Positions 12,801-24,100 of a stretch of 64,000 nucleotides of DNA are shown here, in pieces. Source of the stretch: Tyto alba (taxonomy: Eukaryota > Chordata > Aves > Strigiformes > Tytonidae); contig NW_024881278.1 in the NCBI RefSeq assembly GCF_018691265.1, positions 5,098,001-5,162,000 of the forward strand, in the 5' to 3' direction. The position numbers and the translations under genes were made by a program. Position 1 is the first letter of the stretch. The number at the start of each line of letters is the position of its first letter. The notes under the pieces are model-generated. The model was not told the DNA's origin. It saw only the letters and a program-made list of their open reading frames with translations, and did no database searches.

Positions 12801-15800
12801 TCCTTAGTTGTGAAGATGCTATAAAGTTCATCTGCTGGAGAGTTGAAGATTTCTCTCATAAGTATCTTCACTGTTGGAATTTTTACACCAACTATATCCA
12901 AAGACTGCGGTGACACGGAATCCTGCAAAGCAAAAAAAAAATTCACATGAATGAGTGCAAGATCAAACACTTAAAAGTTCTGGAATGGCAGTATTGTTGT
13001 TACCTGTGCATTCTTAAACATACAGCGTTGTGAATATATGTTAATTATACAACATACTTCCACTTTTATTTAACAGTCTTATTCATCAGCATTCACTAAA
13101 TGATGTGAAAAAAAAAAAAAAACCTGAGTGTGTGATTCACGTCCTAGACACCTGAAGCTAACTGTACACCGGGGGGAGTGATCCTTGGAGGTGAATTCCA
13201 GCTTCACCTTGCTGAAGCGACAGCCGTTACAGAACAAAGTGTTAAGGGGTACATAAATGCTGCTGTCCTCCTGCCGCGCCTGGCAGACCCGGGCCCAGGC
13301 CCTGAGCACAGCAGTGAGGAGGCAGTTCCACCCCACAGGCTTTCACTTCTGCAGGTAATCACAGGAATATGCAATGGTTACCACAGCAAAGCCGCTAAGG
13401 ACCTACATTTGTAGTAAAATTGAACTCGTACAACACTTCAAGCCAACATACTTGCATCGCGTTCCCACTTAGTTTTCTCTCAGCGGCCAGCTCCTGCCCA
13501 ACAGGAGCTTTTGTTGGCAGAATCATTCCCAAGGTAAACTCTGTAATACAGAAAAACACTTTTCAGTATGAAATTGAGCTGTGCAGTCACCCTGACATTT
13601 TGATGCATGATGATGACTGGCCAAAACCGCAGTAAAGCTGTGGAGAATGGGCCATACAACTCCAGCCCAGTTTCCTCGCTCTACCCAGATGTTCTTACTA
13701 GCAACAGCCAAACAGCAGCATCCCTTAAAAACACAGAGTTACCTGACACAAAATTAGTAACGTTTGCCCATAAAGATCGCACCATCTCCACAAACTTCTG
13801 AACAGTACAGCAGAGAAATGAGAGGCTGGGGGCCGGGCGCTGCTTTGCTAGCCAACCCATCGGCCGGTGGGTCTGACGGCGATCTCTGCCGTCAGCAACA
13901 CAACACGGCCCGGGGGGCTGCAGGACCTTCCAGACACTGCCCTGTTTGACAGCGGTAAAGGTCTTGACTGGTAGGACTAACTGGTTTTGTCTCAGCTGGT
14001 GACAATTAAAAATAAAACTAATACAAACCCAAGGACTTGTCAATATACTACCCATCTATTCAAGAAAGAAGACGGAGTAAAAACATACTTAACGTGATGG
14101 TTAAATTTACCTGTTTTAAGTGCTTTCAGATAATCTCTCAGGGCCTCTCTGACTTTCGTGGTTCCTTCAGTCCTCATAAGGTCCTTTAGAACATCACCAT
14201 TCCCTTTCTTTTTGCTAACATTTATCTAGAAACAGAAAAATTATGAGATCTAAGCGGCATCTAAATATGAGCCTTTTGTGTTCTGGCAACAAAGGAAAGT
14301 ATTTTGGCTTTGTTTACTATGTTCAGAGGACAGCTGCAATTTCAAGTTCATTATCTTCTCAGTTCATCCTACCTTTGCTAAAAGTAAGTCCTCTTGAGTT
14401 TTGACTTAAATAAAAGTAGTAGCTCATCTCCACAGTAGCTTAGTCAAATTCATCAAGTATAAACGGAGTTGCTTACTACACAGCAGAGGTTGAGGAATCT
14501 GTGGAAACCACAGTATCAGCTGCTGTACAACCAACAAGGAGATTCCTTAAGTTCTGAGGTTTATGGGAATGTGGTTTGTTGATTTTTTTTTTGTAAGACT
14601 ACAACAAGCAGAGTTCTTCCCAAATTTGAAGTTAATATATTGTCACAAACAATAATTAGCAAAGAAAATTGTGCACATTCCTAGTAGGTAAATTCAGAGA
14701 TAAGTCATTATTCCAGGTATAAGAAACTGAAACATGAAATAAACTATCCAAGTGTTATTATCCCACTTAATCACAGGATAAATCAAAATATGATGCCTAT
14801 ATGTTGATTAATGCTTTATTTAAGAATTCTGAACCTATATAGCCATATCAGTATTTCACACCTACCTCTGTATCATCTACCTCATTTTCTTCTGACAGGT
14901 TAGGAATTTCAACAGATCCCTTATGTTTCTCACCAGACTCTTTCACTGTACCTGTATTAACATAACGAATTCTTAAATGCATTATTAAAAACTATTTCCC
15001 CCATAGCAAGAGTTTTATGCTTGGAAATCAGTTGTACCAGAGAGTTACTTGAAGCAAGTTGCCTCAAATCTAATTTACAGGAACTAAATAGCAACCACAA
15101 GTCTCACGTGTCACAGTACCTTCATAGTAAACTGCTCTCAGAACTGTATTTTCCTCTATAGATGCATTAAGATATATATACATGCACACAGGTACACCTC
15201 ACTCAGCACATTCTGCACAACCCTTCGGCCACCGCTCTCACCTTCAGTTGCCAGCTGTTCTGATACTCTCCACTTACAGCCTCAGGCTGCCAACACAGAA
15301 TAAGACTCCAAAGGGGGTAGGGGAAAAATAACCTCCTCTTGCCCTACACTTGTCTGCACTTCATTTAGAAGCTCCCTAGAAGGCTAACTATTCCTTCGAG
15401 GGTTTGAAATGCTCCCAACACACAGGCATGTCACCATAAAGCATCTATATGTATAATGGACAGCTATACAGTTGAATTTTTTTAAAAACGGGAAACTTCA
15501 CATGCAAATATTTTAGAACACTCGTTCTTACTCTGGATATACTGCAAACTGTCAGTAATCACCACACACATCAGAAAGAGTCTGCAAGAACAGAAACTAC
15601 ATTCCACTTCTGCATCCTTCTGGGCACGGGCCCACTGTCGCTTACCTACAGCTCCATACTCGGGGTCTGGGATATGAACCCCGTACTGTACTTCTCTGCC
15701 TCAGACCTTACAGCAAAAAGATTGAATTTAAGGTCTGCTTTTTTTTTTTTTTTTTTTTTCATTACGCTGAAGACTCTTCCCCCTTGCCTTGCAAAAGCAT

Positions 15801-18800
15801 TTAGTTACATTAATTCACTATTTAGATCTTGTTAAAAATCTCTTTAGAAAGCGGTAGCAGAAACATGCAGTTCTACCCCAAATCCAGTTATATTCATCCT
15901 GGCTTATCAGCTTAGTTGTCAAAGCATTCAAAACACATCAAGCAGCTTTATCAATCTGTCAGCAAAACTCTAAAATACAAAGTACCCAGTGTTAAGCGTG
16001 ACTGCAAAAGGGGAATTATCATGAAGGTTGATGTAATATTTCTTTGAATTCTCTCATCTTCAAGGGAACTTGCTAGATCCAGCTACTACCTGACATCACT
16101 CTCCCTTAATTCATTTTAACTACTACCCTCAAACGAACACCGTGCTATAGGGGGGCACTATACACGGTTATAACCTAACGTGCTACCAGGCGAGATCACA
16201 GTCAAGTACACAAATAAATGCTCAGATGTTTCTTAGCAAATAAGAGAGTGAATGACAGTAACACAAAGTGGAGCATGGTGCAAAGGTCCCTTTCTAGTCA
16301 GGAGCTAAGTCAACGACACAGAGCGCAGCACGCAAAGGTTGTTAGTCTGGAAGCAGACAACCACGTCCACACAGGGAAAGGCTAAACTGGGAGATCTCCC
16401 TCAGGCTTCCTGAAGTCTCCCAGGAGAACCTGTTAGCTCAAGTATGAGGCCACGTGAACCAGTTCATTATACAGCTAGAACACTTCTGGGCCCAACAAAA
16501 ATCACATGCAGCCATCTCAATTTGCTCTTTACTGCTTTGCTCCAGCTCCAGGACTAGTACAGGCAAAACCATGCAACTTTGTCTTTGAAGATAGTAAAGC
16601 AAATCTTATTTTCAGCTACTCTCCCTACAAAGGAAGTGCAAGCGTGCACAAAGATTTTAGGAGCAATACACAAACCAGACTTCTATCCATTCAGCTAATT
16701 TTATTAATAATTTTCACAACTCTTAAAATAAAGATTCCCAAATAACACAGGCCAGACAACAAATTTAAATTCATAAAACCAGTAAAAAGGTCTGTTTTTT
16801 TTCCCCCTTCAAAAAACTGCCTGTCCATGGGATTAATGCAGATGGTATCTGTGCTGGACAGCAAAGATAATAAACAGCTGGGTGTTCAACATTACACAGG
16901 CAGAAGGTTGGTACAGCTTTGCATTTTCAGTATCACCATAACGTAAGCAGAACTATGACCTTCTTATCAAACAAACAATCAGATTATTTGTTTGAATCCC
17001 ATGGGATGCCAATAACAGACCTAATAATAAATTATTTTTTTGTTTCCTGACAATCCAGTACTTTAGAAATTTAATGGTGGAAGCTGACGTCTAAAAAAGA
17101 CCCACCTATTCACCCGCTGTTGAAACACCTGAATTTTAAAAGGAAATACAAATTTTCATAAAGCTTCCGTGCCAAAGTAAAATAATCCATTAAAATTCTC
17201 ATTACATCTTTAAACAAATGACAGAACAGCCATTTTGTTCAATTTTAGTACCATTAATTACCCTCAGTTCCACACTTTCTTCTTGCTCTGTAATCTAAAT
17301 TGCTATGGGCAATGTTTTTCCAAGACTGAACTTTCCAAACTGGCTGAAAATTTCAGGATATATATCACCTGTCCTTACACATCCACATTCTAATCATAGC
17401 TTGAACTCCCGGTTAGCCTAGAAGACTTGTAGAAGGAAATAATCACAGCAATTTATGCTTTTAGCAGTTGTCTGAACTCTCATTTCTAATTCAGAACTCT
17501 CAGACAAAATTATGGCTATCAAATTAAGAAAAAAAATCATCAGCCCCAGCTCTTTTAGAATTTCACTGTGTAGTAGCAAGGTTCTTTAAAACTAAGCTCT
17601 CAAAGACATTATCCACTCAGTGCAACACAGAACTAAGCGACGTACCCAATGCAACATCAGATTTGTCTATAGTTTAATGCTGAAGAGCATAAAGACCTAG
17701 TAGAGGAAAAATTAGAAAGAATTTGTATAGAAATACAATATACTGTGTCTGCCTATTTCTAGGCTTCTATTTCTACACTGAAATAGACCAAAAAACCTAA
17801 CAAACTAACTAGTGTTTAAAACTTAGATGATATTAGCTTATTAAAAAAAAAAAAAAACAAAACCTGAAACATCGAAGAAATGATTGCAATTATTTAAACT
17901 GCACAACAGAGTATGTTTGCCTTCCTCTCTGTTAACACTTAGATCACAACTCTAAGTAGGTTCTTAGTTTACAACACACTTGCAACATCTGAAACAGTTA
18001 ACTATCAATGTGAACAACAATAAATAAATGACAGTACTTCTTCAAGTCCCCTATTATTGTGGGAGCAGACCTCAATTCCCAATCTGTTCAGATAGGAGCA
18101 CTGGTCTCTGCAGCGAAATAAACATTCAAGTTCCCATCAGCCAAACCAGGAAAAACAGAGTCATGAGGAACTGCATCGGAAAGGGCACACTGAAAAGGGG
18201 AAGTGCAAAATGCCCACCGGAGCAGCCAAGAGCATTACCTGAAACACCGATCCGGAGGCTACAGCCCTGCTTTGGGGCACTGGAATTAAGAAGGGAAAAT
18301 TAAGTATGTCCCTTTGTATTCTCACCTACAGTAACAACTGAGGCCTGAGAAATAAGTACAGTATTTTGGGGAGGAACGGCCTGTCATTCGGCATTATGAT
18401 ATCCAGGTACAATTTCCCATGCAGGTGCTTTTTATCAGCTCTTACTGCAATGCAAGAGGCAGTCCACAATTTGCCATCAAGTTTTAGGCGTCTAATAAAT
18501 GGGGAAAATTCCTTCATGTTACTAAAAGATACGTTACCAGGTTGGTCTGCAAATAAAGAGCTTGCCACAGGACAAGCACAGCAGAGGAAGAACCTCCAAC
18601 AAGCAGATGCAGCCCAACAAAAATGCATGAGCACAGCCCCTGTTATCCCAAATAGTCAATAATTATTTCTAGTTTCCTTATTCCCAGTAAGCAGTTTCTT
18701 CCTCCTGTATTATCCTCAATGTAAACTCCACCAACTTTTTTGCAACATCTACACTTCTTAGGTTCTCCTGATTCCTGCTACCAACATGCATTAAACACAC

Positions 18801-19789
18801 AGCTGTGATCTGCGCACACTAGGAAACTAAAACAATTCAACCACAGTGGTTATAAGCAAGACATATCTCATCACGATAGAAATATTTACTCCCTGCAAAG
18901 CGAAAGGAGTAATACTGTGCTGATATGCTGTTAAAACAATGCTAAGAAACAGTGTGTGGTACAAAAAAAAAAATTGGGTGAAGGGGGAAAAAAAGACAGG
19001 CTAGGGTTTCAAGCTTACTTTAAAAAAAACCCGTTTATTACAGTTCAGGCCCACGTGTCTCCTGCAACCTCTCTACCATTCACTAAAACATTCCTGCTTT
19101 TCCAACCCAAGGAGACAGTTTACTTTCCCACTTCACACTCCTGACCCCGCAGAGCAAATTCGCGGAATCACCTTCACAAAGGCCGCGCTAAAGTCGAAGG
19201 CAACCCCTCTCAACGCGCACCTTCCCTGGAAAGCTGGGCCCCCGGCCCCCGCGCTCCTTCCCCCCCGGGAAGGGCTCGGCAAGCCCGGGGGAGCCTCTCC
19301 CGCCGCAGGCCGGGGGGCAGAGGACGCGTCGCTGTCCCACGGCAGCCGCCCCCGAGGGACCGGGACCGGGGCATCGCCCCACCGACCGCCCCCCCGCCCC
19401 GTACCTTTCCAGCTGAGGCGCAGGTTCCACTCGTAGAAGAAGATGAGCTTCCCTTTGCGGCTGTTGCAGGACGCTTCGCCTTCCACGTGCTTCAGGTCGC
19501 TGATCTCGCAGCGCCCGGCCTCGCCCTCCACCACCAGCCCCACCAGCACCTCCTTCAGCTTCGTTTTCGACCAGCCGGTCGCGTCCCGCTCCGTCCTGGC
19601 CCGGGAAACGGGGCCGTTAAAGCGCCGGGAGCCCGCACACCCCTTCCCCCCCCCCCCGCCGCCACCTCAGGGAGCCGCCGCGCGCGCCGCGCTAACGGCC
19701 GCCCCTCACCAGTGCCAGTTGTTGACGTTGGTGGCGTCCGCGCGCTCCTCCACGATCCAGCGCGGGTCCCCCTGCCCCCACTTGGCCAT
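9802..19789 (-). CDS. AHSA2: AHSA2, Aha1-type activator of Hsp90 ATPase (complete, nine exons)
   Basis: Cytosolic co-chaperone of the Aha1 family, which binds Hsp90 and stimulates its ATPase. Exons in reading order: 19789-19710, 19595-19405, 14951-14866, 14225-14111, 13540-13452, 12922-12800, 11582-11481, 10284-10233 and 9977-9802. All ends are GT-AG with matching phases. They sum to 1,014 nt (337 aa), close to the 338 aa of AHSA1. Residues 1-27 begin MAKWGQGDPRWIVEERADA and include the NxNNWHW signature of full-length Aha1. The N-terminal Hsp90-binding domain spans roughly 1-165. The C-terminal START/AHSA1-like domain spans roughly 205-330, with KWRCRSWPEEHYAVV and TELQLECKGVPV. These last motifs fit AHSA2 better than AHSA1, from memory of human sequences. 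The start is chosen because MAKWG is the conserved N-terminus. The reading frame is intact, unlike the human locus, which I recall as a pseudogene. Confidence 0.92.
14952..19404 (-). other. AHSA2: AHSA2 intron 2, no gene seen
   Basis: This is the largest AHSA2 intron, 4.45 kb. It is AT-rich and has a T tract at about 15739-15759. Scattered 60-100 codon frames such as 18028-18303 and 18326-18662 look like chance. I found no RNA gene or transposon I could name. Confidence 0.6.
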
Positions 19790-20200
19790 GGCGCTGCCCC
19801 CACGGCCCCGGCCCCGGCCCCGCCGCCGCAGCGCCCGCCTCCGCCCGCAGCCCAACCGCTTCCGCCCGCCGGCGACCCAGCCAGAAGGTGCCAGAAACTT
19901 CCCCTCCCCCGTTGCTGCTCCGCTCCCCGCCGGAGGAGGAGGAAGGCGAGGCCGCACCGCCCTTCCTCCCCCCGCCATCCCCCGCGGGAAGGGGGCAGCC
20001 TCCCGCCCGTCCCCTGAGGGCCGCAGCCCCCCCCCCGCTCCCCGCGACCCCCTCTCACTTCTGGTGGGCAGCTCCTCCTCCGGCGGCGGGTCGCCGCTGC
20101 GGGCACAAAACCGGCCGGCTCGGCTCCTGCGGGGGAACGCGGGTGGGTGGGCGCAGTGCTCGGGGCCTCCGCTGCAGCCTGGGGGGAGGAAAGACACCAG
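19140..20200. promoter_or_regulatory. AHSA2: CpG island promoter of AHSA2
   Basis: This is the only long stretch in the window that is very GC-rich and full of CpG. It covers AHSA2 exons 1 and 2 and about 400 bp upstream of the ATG at 19789. There is no TATA box next to the start, and many GGGCGG/CCCGCC-like Sp1-type strings are present. This is typical of a housekeeping promoter. Several long open frames here on both strands (for example 19443-20240 plus and 19706-20197 minus) are composition artefacts of high GC. The short true exon 1 sits inside the latter. Confidence 0.85.
19883..19902. promoter_or_regulatory. AHSA2: Candidate heat-shock element upstream of AHSA2
   Basis: Four contiguous 5-bp units read AGAAG-GTGCC-AGAAA-CTTCC. 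Units 1, 3 and 4 fit the alternating nGAAn/nTTCn pattern exactly, and unit 2 has TGC in place of TTC. The element lies about 95-115 bp upstream of the AHSA2 start codon, where an HSF1 site would be expected in a co-chaperone gene. Confidence 0.45.
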
Positions 20201-20325
20201 TAACGAGAAAAAGCTTAGCCACTCTTTTCTAAAAAACTAACCCCGACGGTGAGACTTTGTGCAGAAGAACGGAAGAGAAACACTCCATCAGAAATAAAGA
20301 CCAGGCATCACATTTGGGAATGGGT

Positions 20326-20331
20326 TTTATT
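20326..20331 (-). terminator. Cadherin gene poly(A) signal AATAAA
   Basis: On the minus strand, GACAATAAAACCC lies about 260 bp after the cadherin stop codon at 20589-20591. The predicted cleavage site, near 20310, is roughly 500 bp upstream of the AHSA2 ATG on the same strand. Confidence 0.7.
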
Positions 20332-20588
20332 GTCTTCCCCTTTGACAGAGTATTTAATTTGTCACGCCGTGCTAAGATAGTGCTGCTGCTAGGAAAGTAA
20401 CCTTGCACTACAGCCATTCTGCTGCCCTACTGCTTTTTTTCGTTCTTGCCCATCTCTTCCGGCACAAACAGGAGTAGCAGGAATTAAAATCTGGATAGCG
20501 TTCCCATATTCTTATTGCTCATTTAATTCTGTAGTGTTCCAGTGAGTGTCACTGTGGTTTTCCTAAAAGTCTTCTTCATTAAGCATTG

Positions 20589-21180
20589 TTAATCATCAGG
20601 CTCCTCCTCATCTTCAGGCTCTGCGTCCAAAATAATTGCCACTTCTGAAAATTTTACTTCTTTAGTTTCTTTTTCAGGGGAGTGCATTGTGGGATCAGGT
20701 GTTAAGGAAAAAGCTGACTCTCGATTTCTGTCTGTCAGAAGGCAATCCTGCAAGAAAACATGAATAACCCAAATGAGGCAGAAAGCTGCAAATGGTAGAA
20801 CATGCACAAATTCTAAGCAGTAGAAAGTTGTACAACTTGAAGCTTACAAGGAGAGCATCATTTTCAAGGCTGCAAGTTTTGGGAGCAGCACGTGAGAACC
20901 CTTTACACGTTCTGTAACAGGTGGGAGTCACCACCTCTCTTCCTGTCCTTCTTTCCAGCCGAAAAAGCCAATTACCTGTTTTGTTGTGAATTCTGCAGTG
21001 GGCTGGGCATCTACAATTCTAGGTTTGGCGTCTTGTTTAGATATTACATTTTCTTCACGTTCACTGTTGCAGTCTGGTGTCTCAAAGGAATTGCATTTCT
21101 CATCAGCCTGCAGTACGTCTTTGTCAGCATCAATTCCTTCGGTGTCTACCATGTTGCTAAATGCTAATATTTCCGGTTTC
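20589..21180 (-). CDS. Cadherin 3' exons: cytoplasmic tail
   Basis: Exons 21180-20976 and 20747-20589 (stop TAA). They encode about 120 cytoplasmic residues after the basic stop-transfer sequence MRRKR. The tail is hydrophilic and acidic, and near its end it reads ETKEVKFSEVAIILDAEP followed by an Asp/Glu cluster. There is no catenin-binding region of the classical cadherin type and no obvious C-terminal PDZ ligand, since it ends in EPDD. The KEVKFSE...D segment appears to resemble the C-terminal part of mammalian C2orf74 as I remember it. Confidence 0.85.
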
Positions 21181-24100
21181 CTGAGAGAGAGTTAAGAGAA
21201 TTACATAACACCTTGAGCCTGCAAATAGTTAAGTGACAAAAATCTTCAGCTCTAAACATGAGAGAAGCGTGTACACTGATCTCAAAATTACTGGGATTTT
21301 ACCCAGGGGAACGTTAAGTAGCTTCTTGTATCCTGAAGGATTTTTTCTGCATAAGGCTTAACGATTTGCTAAAGAGTAAGTAGGAATTTGCCTTTGTAGT
21401 TTTCGATACAAGATTAAAAGGTATTAGCTTCCTTCAAGTGTAGAGTTTTTAACATATAATTGTAAGGGTTCTTAAAAATCAACCTATACGCCTGTAAAAG
21501 ATACAAAGAAAATCCAATGTTACCAGTATAAATTAGAACCACACCTTTTGATATACTGTTTTTTATAAATCCGTGATATCAGCATTCTGCTTACACATTA
21601 TTTGTGTGCTTTAATTTCTCAGCCTTTTGGACTTCCATTTCTGTGAGTTACACACAGATTATCAATTCCCTCCACAATTTCACTCACTTCTTAAACAAAT
21701 ACTGTTGCTTATTCTTTCTGAGATTGATGAATACCTTGAAATAAAATTGCTAATTCTTTTTGAAGACTGGCTTTACAGGTACTTTAAAACAGAACATGAA
21801 GTATTTGTGTCATAAATTGAATACACAACATTTATTTTCAGTATTATTCTGGGGATTAGTTTGGAGTATTTCCTATTTTTCTGCAGTGGTAGCAGAGTAA
21901 ATGCCCATTGCCCTCTTGGAAATGTATTTGTTTTCTTCTACTATGTGGTCCTGTTGCCACTAAAGTTAGCAGCAAAACCGCCCTTGATTTCAGCATTCAT
22001 GGGGTTAGAGAAGACTTAAGTGTGTATATTACAGCTATTTGTGCCTCCCTTCACAGTTAAAATTTTGGCTATCCACATTTCTCTGTTTATAAAAGTATTT
22101 GTTTCTGCTGTTGCTGTGTGACCAACACAAGACACAACCAACTGTCAGTTAGGTGGAGTGTGTCTAATATCTACAGTACAATGCCAGGCATTTTTATTTA
22201 CAGCAAGTCTTAGGCAGTACTCCATGCAAATAGTAATTTATCAGAAAAGTATTTTTCAAGTTGACATTTAAAGTACACCTATCAGTTGTAACTCTAAATT
22301 GCATTGTTAAAGTAAAAATATGTGTACCTTTTCCTTCTCATAGTAAAAAGTACATATACCAGGAAGGCTATGAGGGTGCAGGCTAGCAGGACGCTGAGGA
22401 CGATGGTTGCCGTGAGTTCAGGAGTGGCCGAGTCAGCGGGAGCCTCTTGTATGGCAGCAGTAACAGATGTTGAAAATATTTTCTCCAGTTCTGTTTCAAT
22501 GTTACTCTTCTGCTCCCTAAGTTTTCTGAAGATAGAAGAGTAAAATGCTGATGATTTATCAGACTTCCATTTTGGCTTGAAGAATAGTGAAGAAAACCAC
22601 AGAATACCACTCCCTGGTCTACCAACACCTTTTCCGAAGATTCAGACTTGTCACGTCTTTCATTCGGGAAAAACTGTTTTCTAGCAACCAGCCCTAGTGC
22701 TTATGAACTAAAATGCTGCAAAGTTGGTTCAATAACTTGGGAGGTCAGCATTCTCTAAATCCCCATCAAGGCAGCCACATACAGTCTTACAGATGCCAAT
22801 AGCGCTTTTCTCAGAGGCAAATCATCCATGCGGAGTGCTCCCTCTGACCACAGGCTCCACGAGTGGTATCGGCCACAAACAATTACTAGCTTAAGAGAGG
22901 TGTTGAGTCTAGGAATCGTGTGTTTAAGTAGCAGCTGCCCTTCATAGAACGTTTGTAAGAATATGCGTTCATACCCCTGTCATGTTATGAAACAAATGTA
23001 AAACACACCGAAAAGGTAAGGTTTTAATCAGCATTCTGCAATTCTGAAGTGAAGGCAATATCTATTTTAATTATATTCTTTCTGATTCAGTTTTCTATAA
23101 AACTGACTTCTAAATATGTCTTGCACAATTAAAACAGCCTTATTCGTGTTTTTGACAAACTCTGAAAATTACATTTCAATAAATAATGGAAGCTGTCTGA
23201 ACTCTAGAAATTCCATTTAAGCCTTGAGATAAGTCTCAGATAAACTGTTATTTGATCTAAACGTGTCCAGTCCAAGACATTAATAATTTTAAGGAAAACA
23301 AAACCTAGCTGCCTCGCTCTGTCACCCAGAAGACAGACTGTGTCATACAGACCTTTTTACATCTTGTGCAGATATTTCCTGGTTTGCCTCATCAAAAGCG
23401 ATAATTTTTACATAGGTTACATCAGTGCTGCTTCTTGCTTTTCTTTCAAACTCACTGGAATAAACATCAACAATGTATACCCTCCAGGCAAGTTTATCTT
23501 CCAAGACCCTGCCATCGTATTAAGAAAATGTTTTAAATTAATTGGGCAATGACAAATTCTTTTACTCTAGACATTAAATGATAGAAAAGTAGTATAACAC
23601 TTTGCAGATATTTAGTATTTTAATCTAAGCATGTAAAAATGCAGGATTATCATCAGCAAAGGAAGTAAACTATTTGCCCGGTATCGTTGAGTGATTGAGC
23701 AGCAGAGGAAAAAAAAAACTCCAGTCCTTCTCTTTATCTGGTAAGCAAAGATACTTTCGTTAGTATATAACTTTTGTACATAGCCTGAAAATTCTTAGAT
23801 AGGTGCCTTTAGCATAACTGAACAATTAATTAGATAAAGGAAGGGTTAACAAATCCTTATACTTAGATTTCATAACCAATATTGCATAGTATATCATATA
23901 TTTAGTCATGCTTTTCAAAGTGACATAGGGCTCATTTCATGCTTGACATACAGGCAGTGATACCTACAGAGTATTATCAACAGTAAAGGCGGGGAGGAGG
24001 GAACATGGGAGGAGGGAATATGAATGAGACCTTTAGTTTCATAATCCTCATTGTTTTCTTCTCCTTTTTCACAGATTTTCATGCTGGATCAGACCAGTGA

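Noticed and set aside
13681..14055. 124-codon minus-strand frame between AHSA2 exons
   Set aside because: It lies inside the intron between exons 14225-14111 and 13540-13452, and neither its sequence nor its phase fits Aha1. Skipping it gives a complete, correctly sized AHSA2.
19443..20240. 265-codon plus-strand open frame and other long frames in the CpG island
   Set aside because: They are Pro/Arg/Ala-rich translations caused by very high GC and are antisense to AHSA2 exons 1-2. They have no splice or start context and no family motif.
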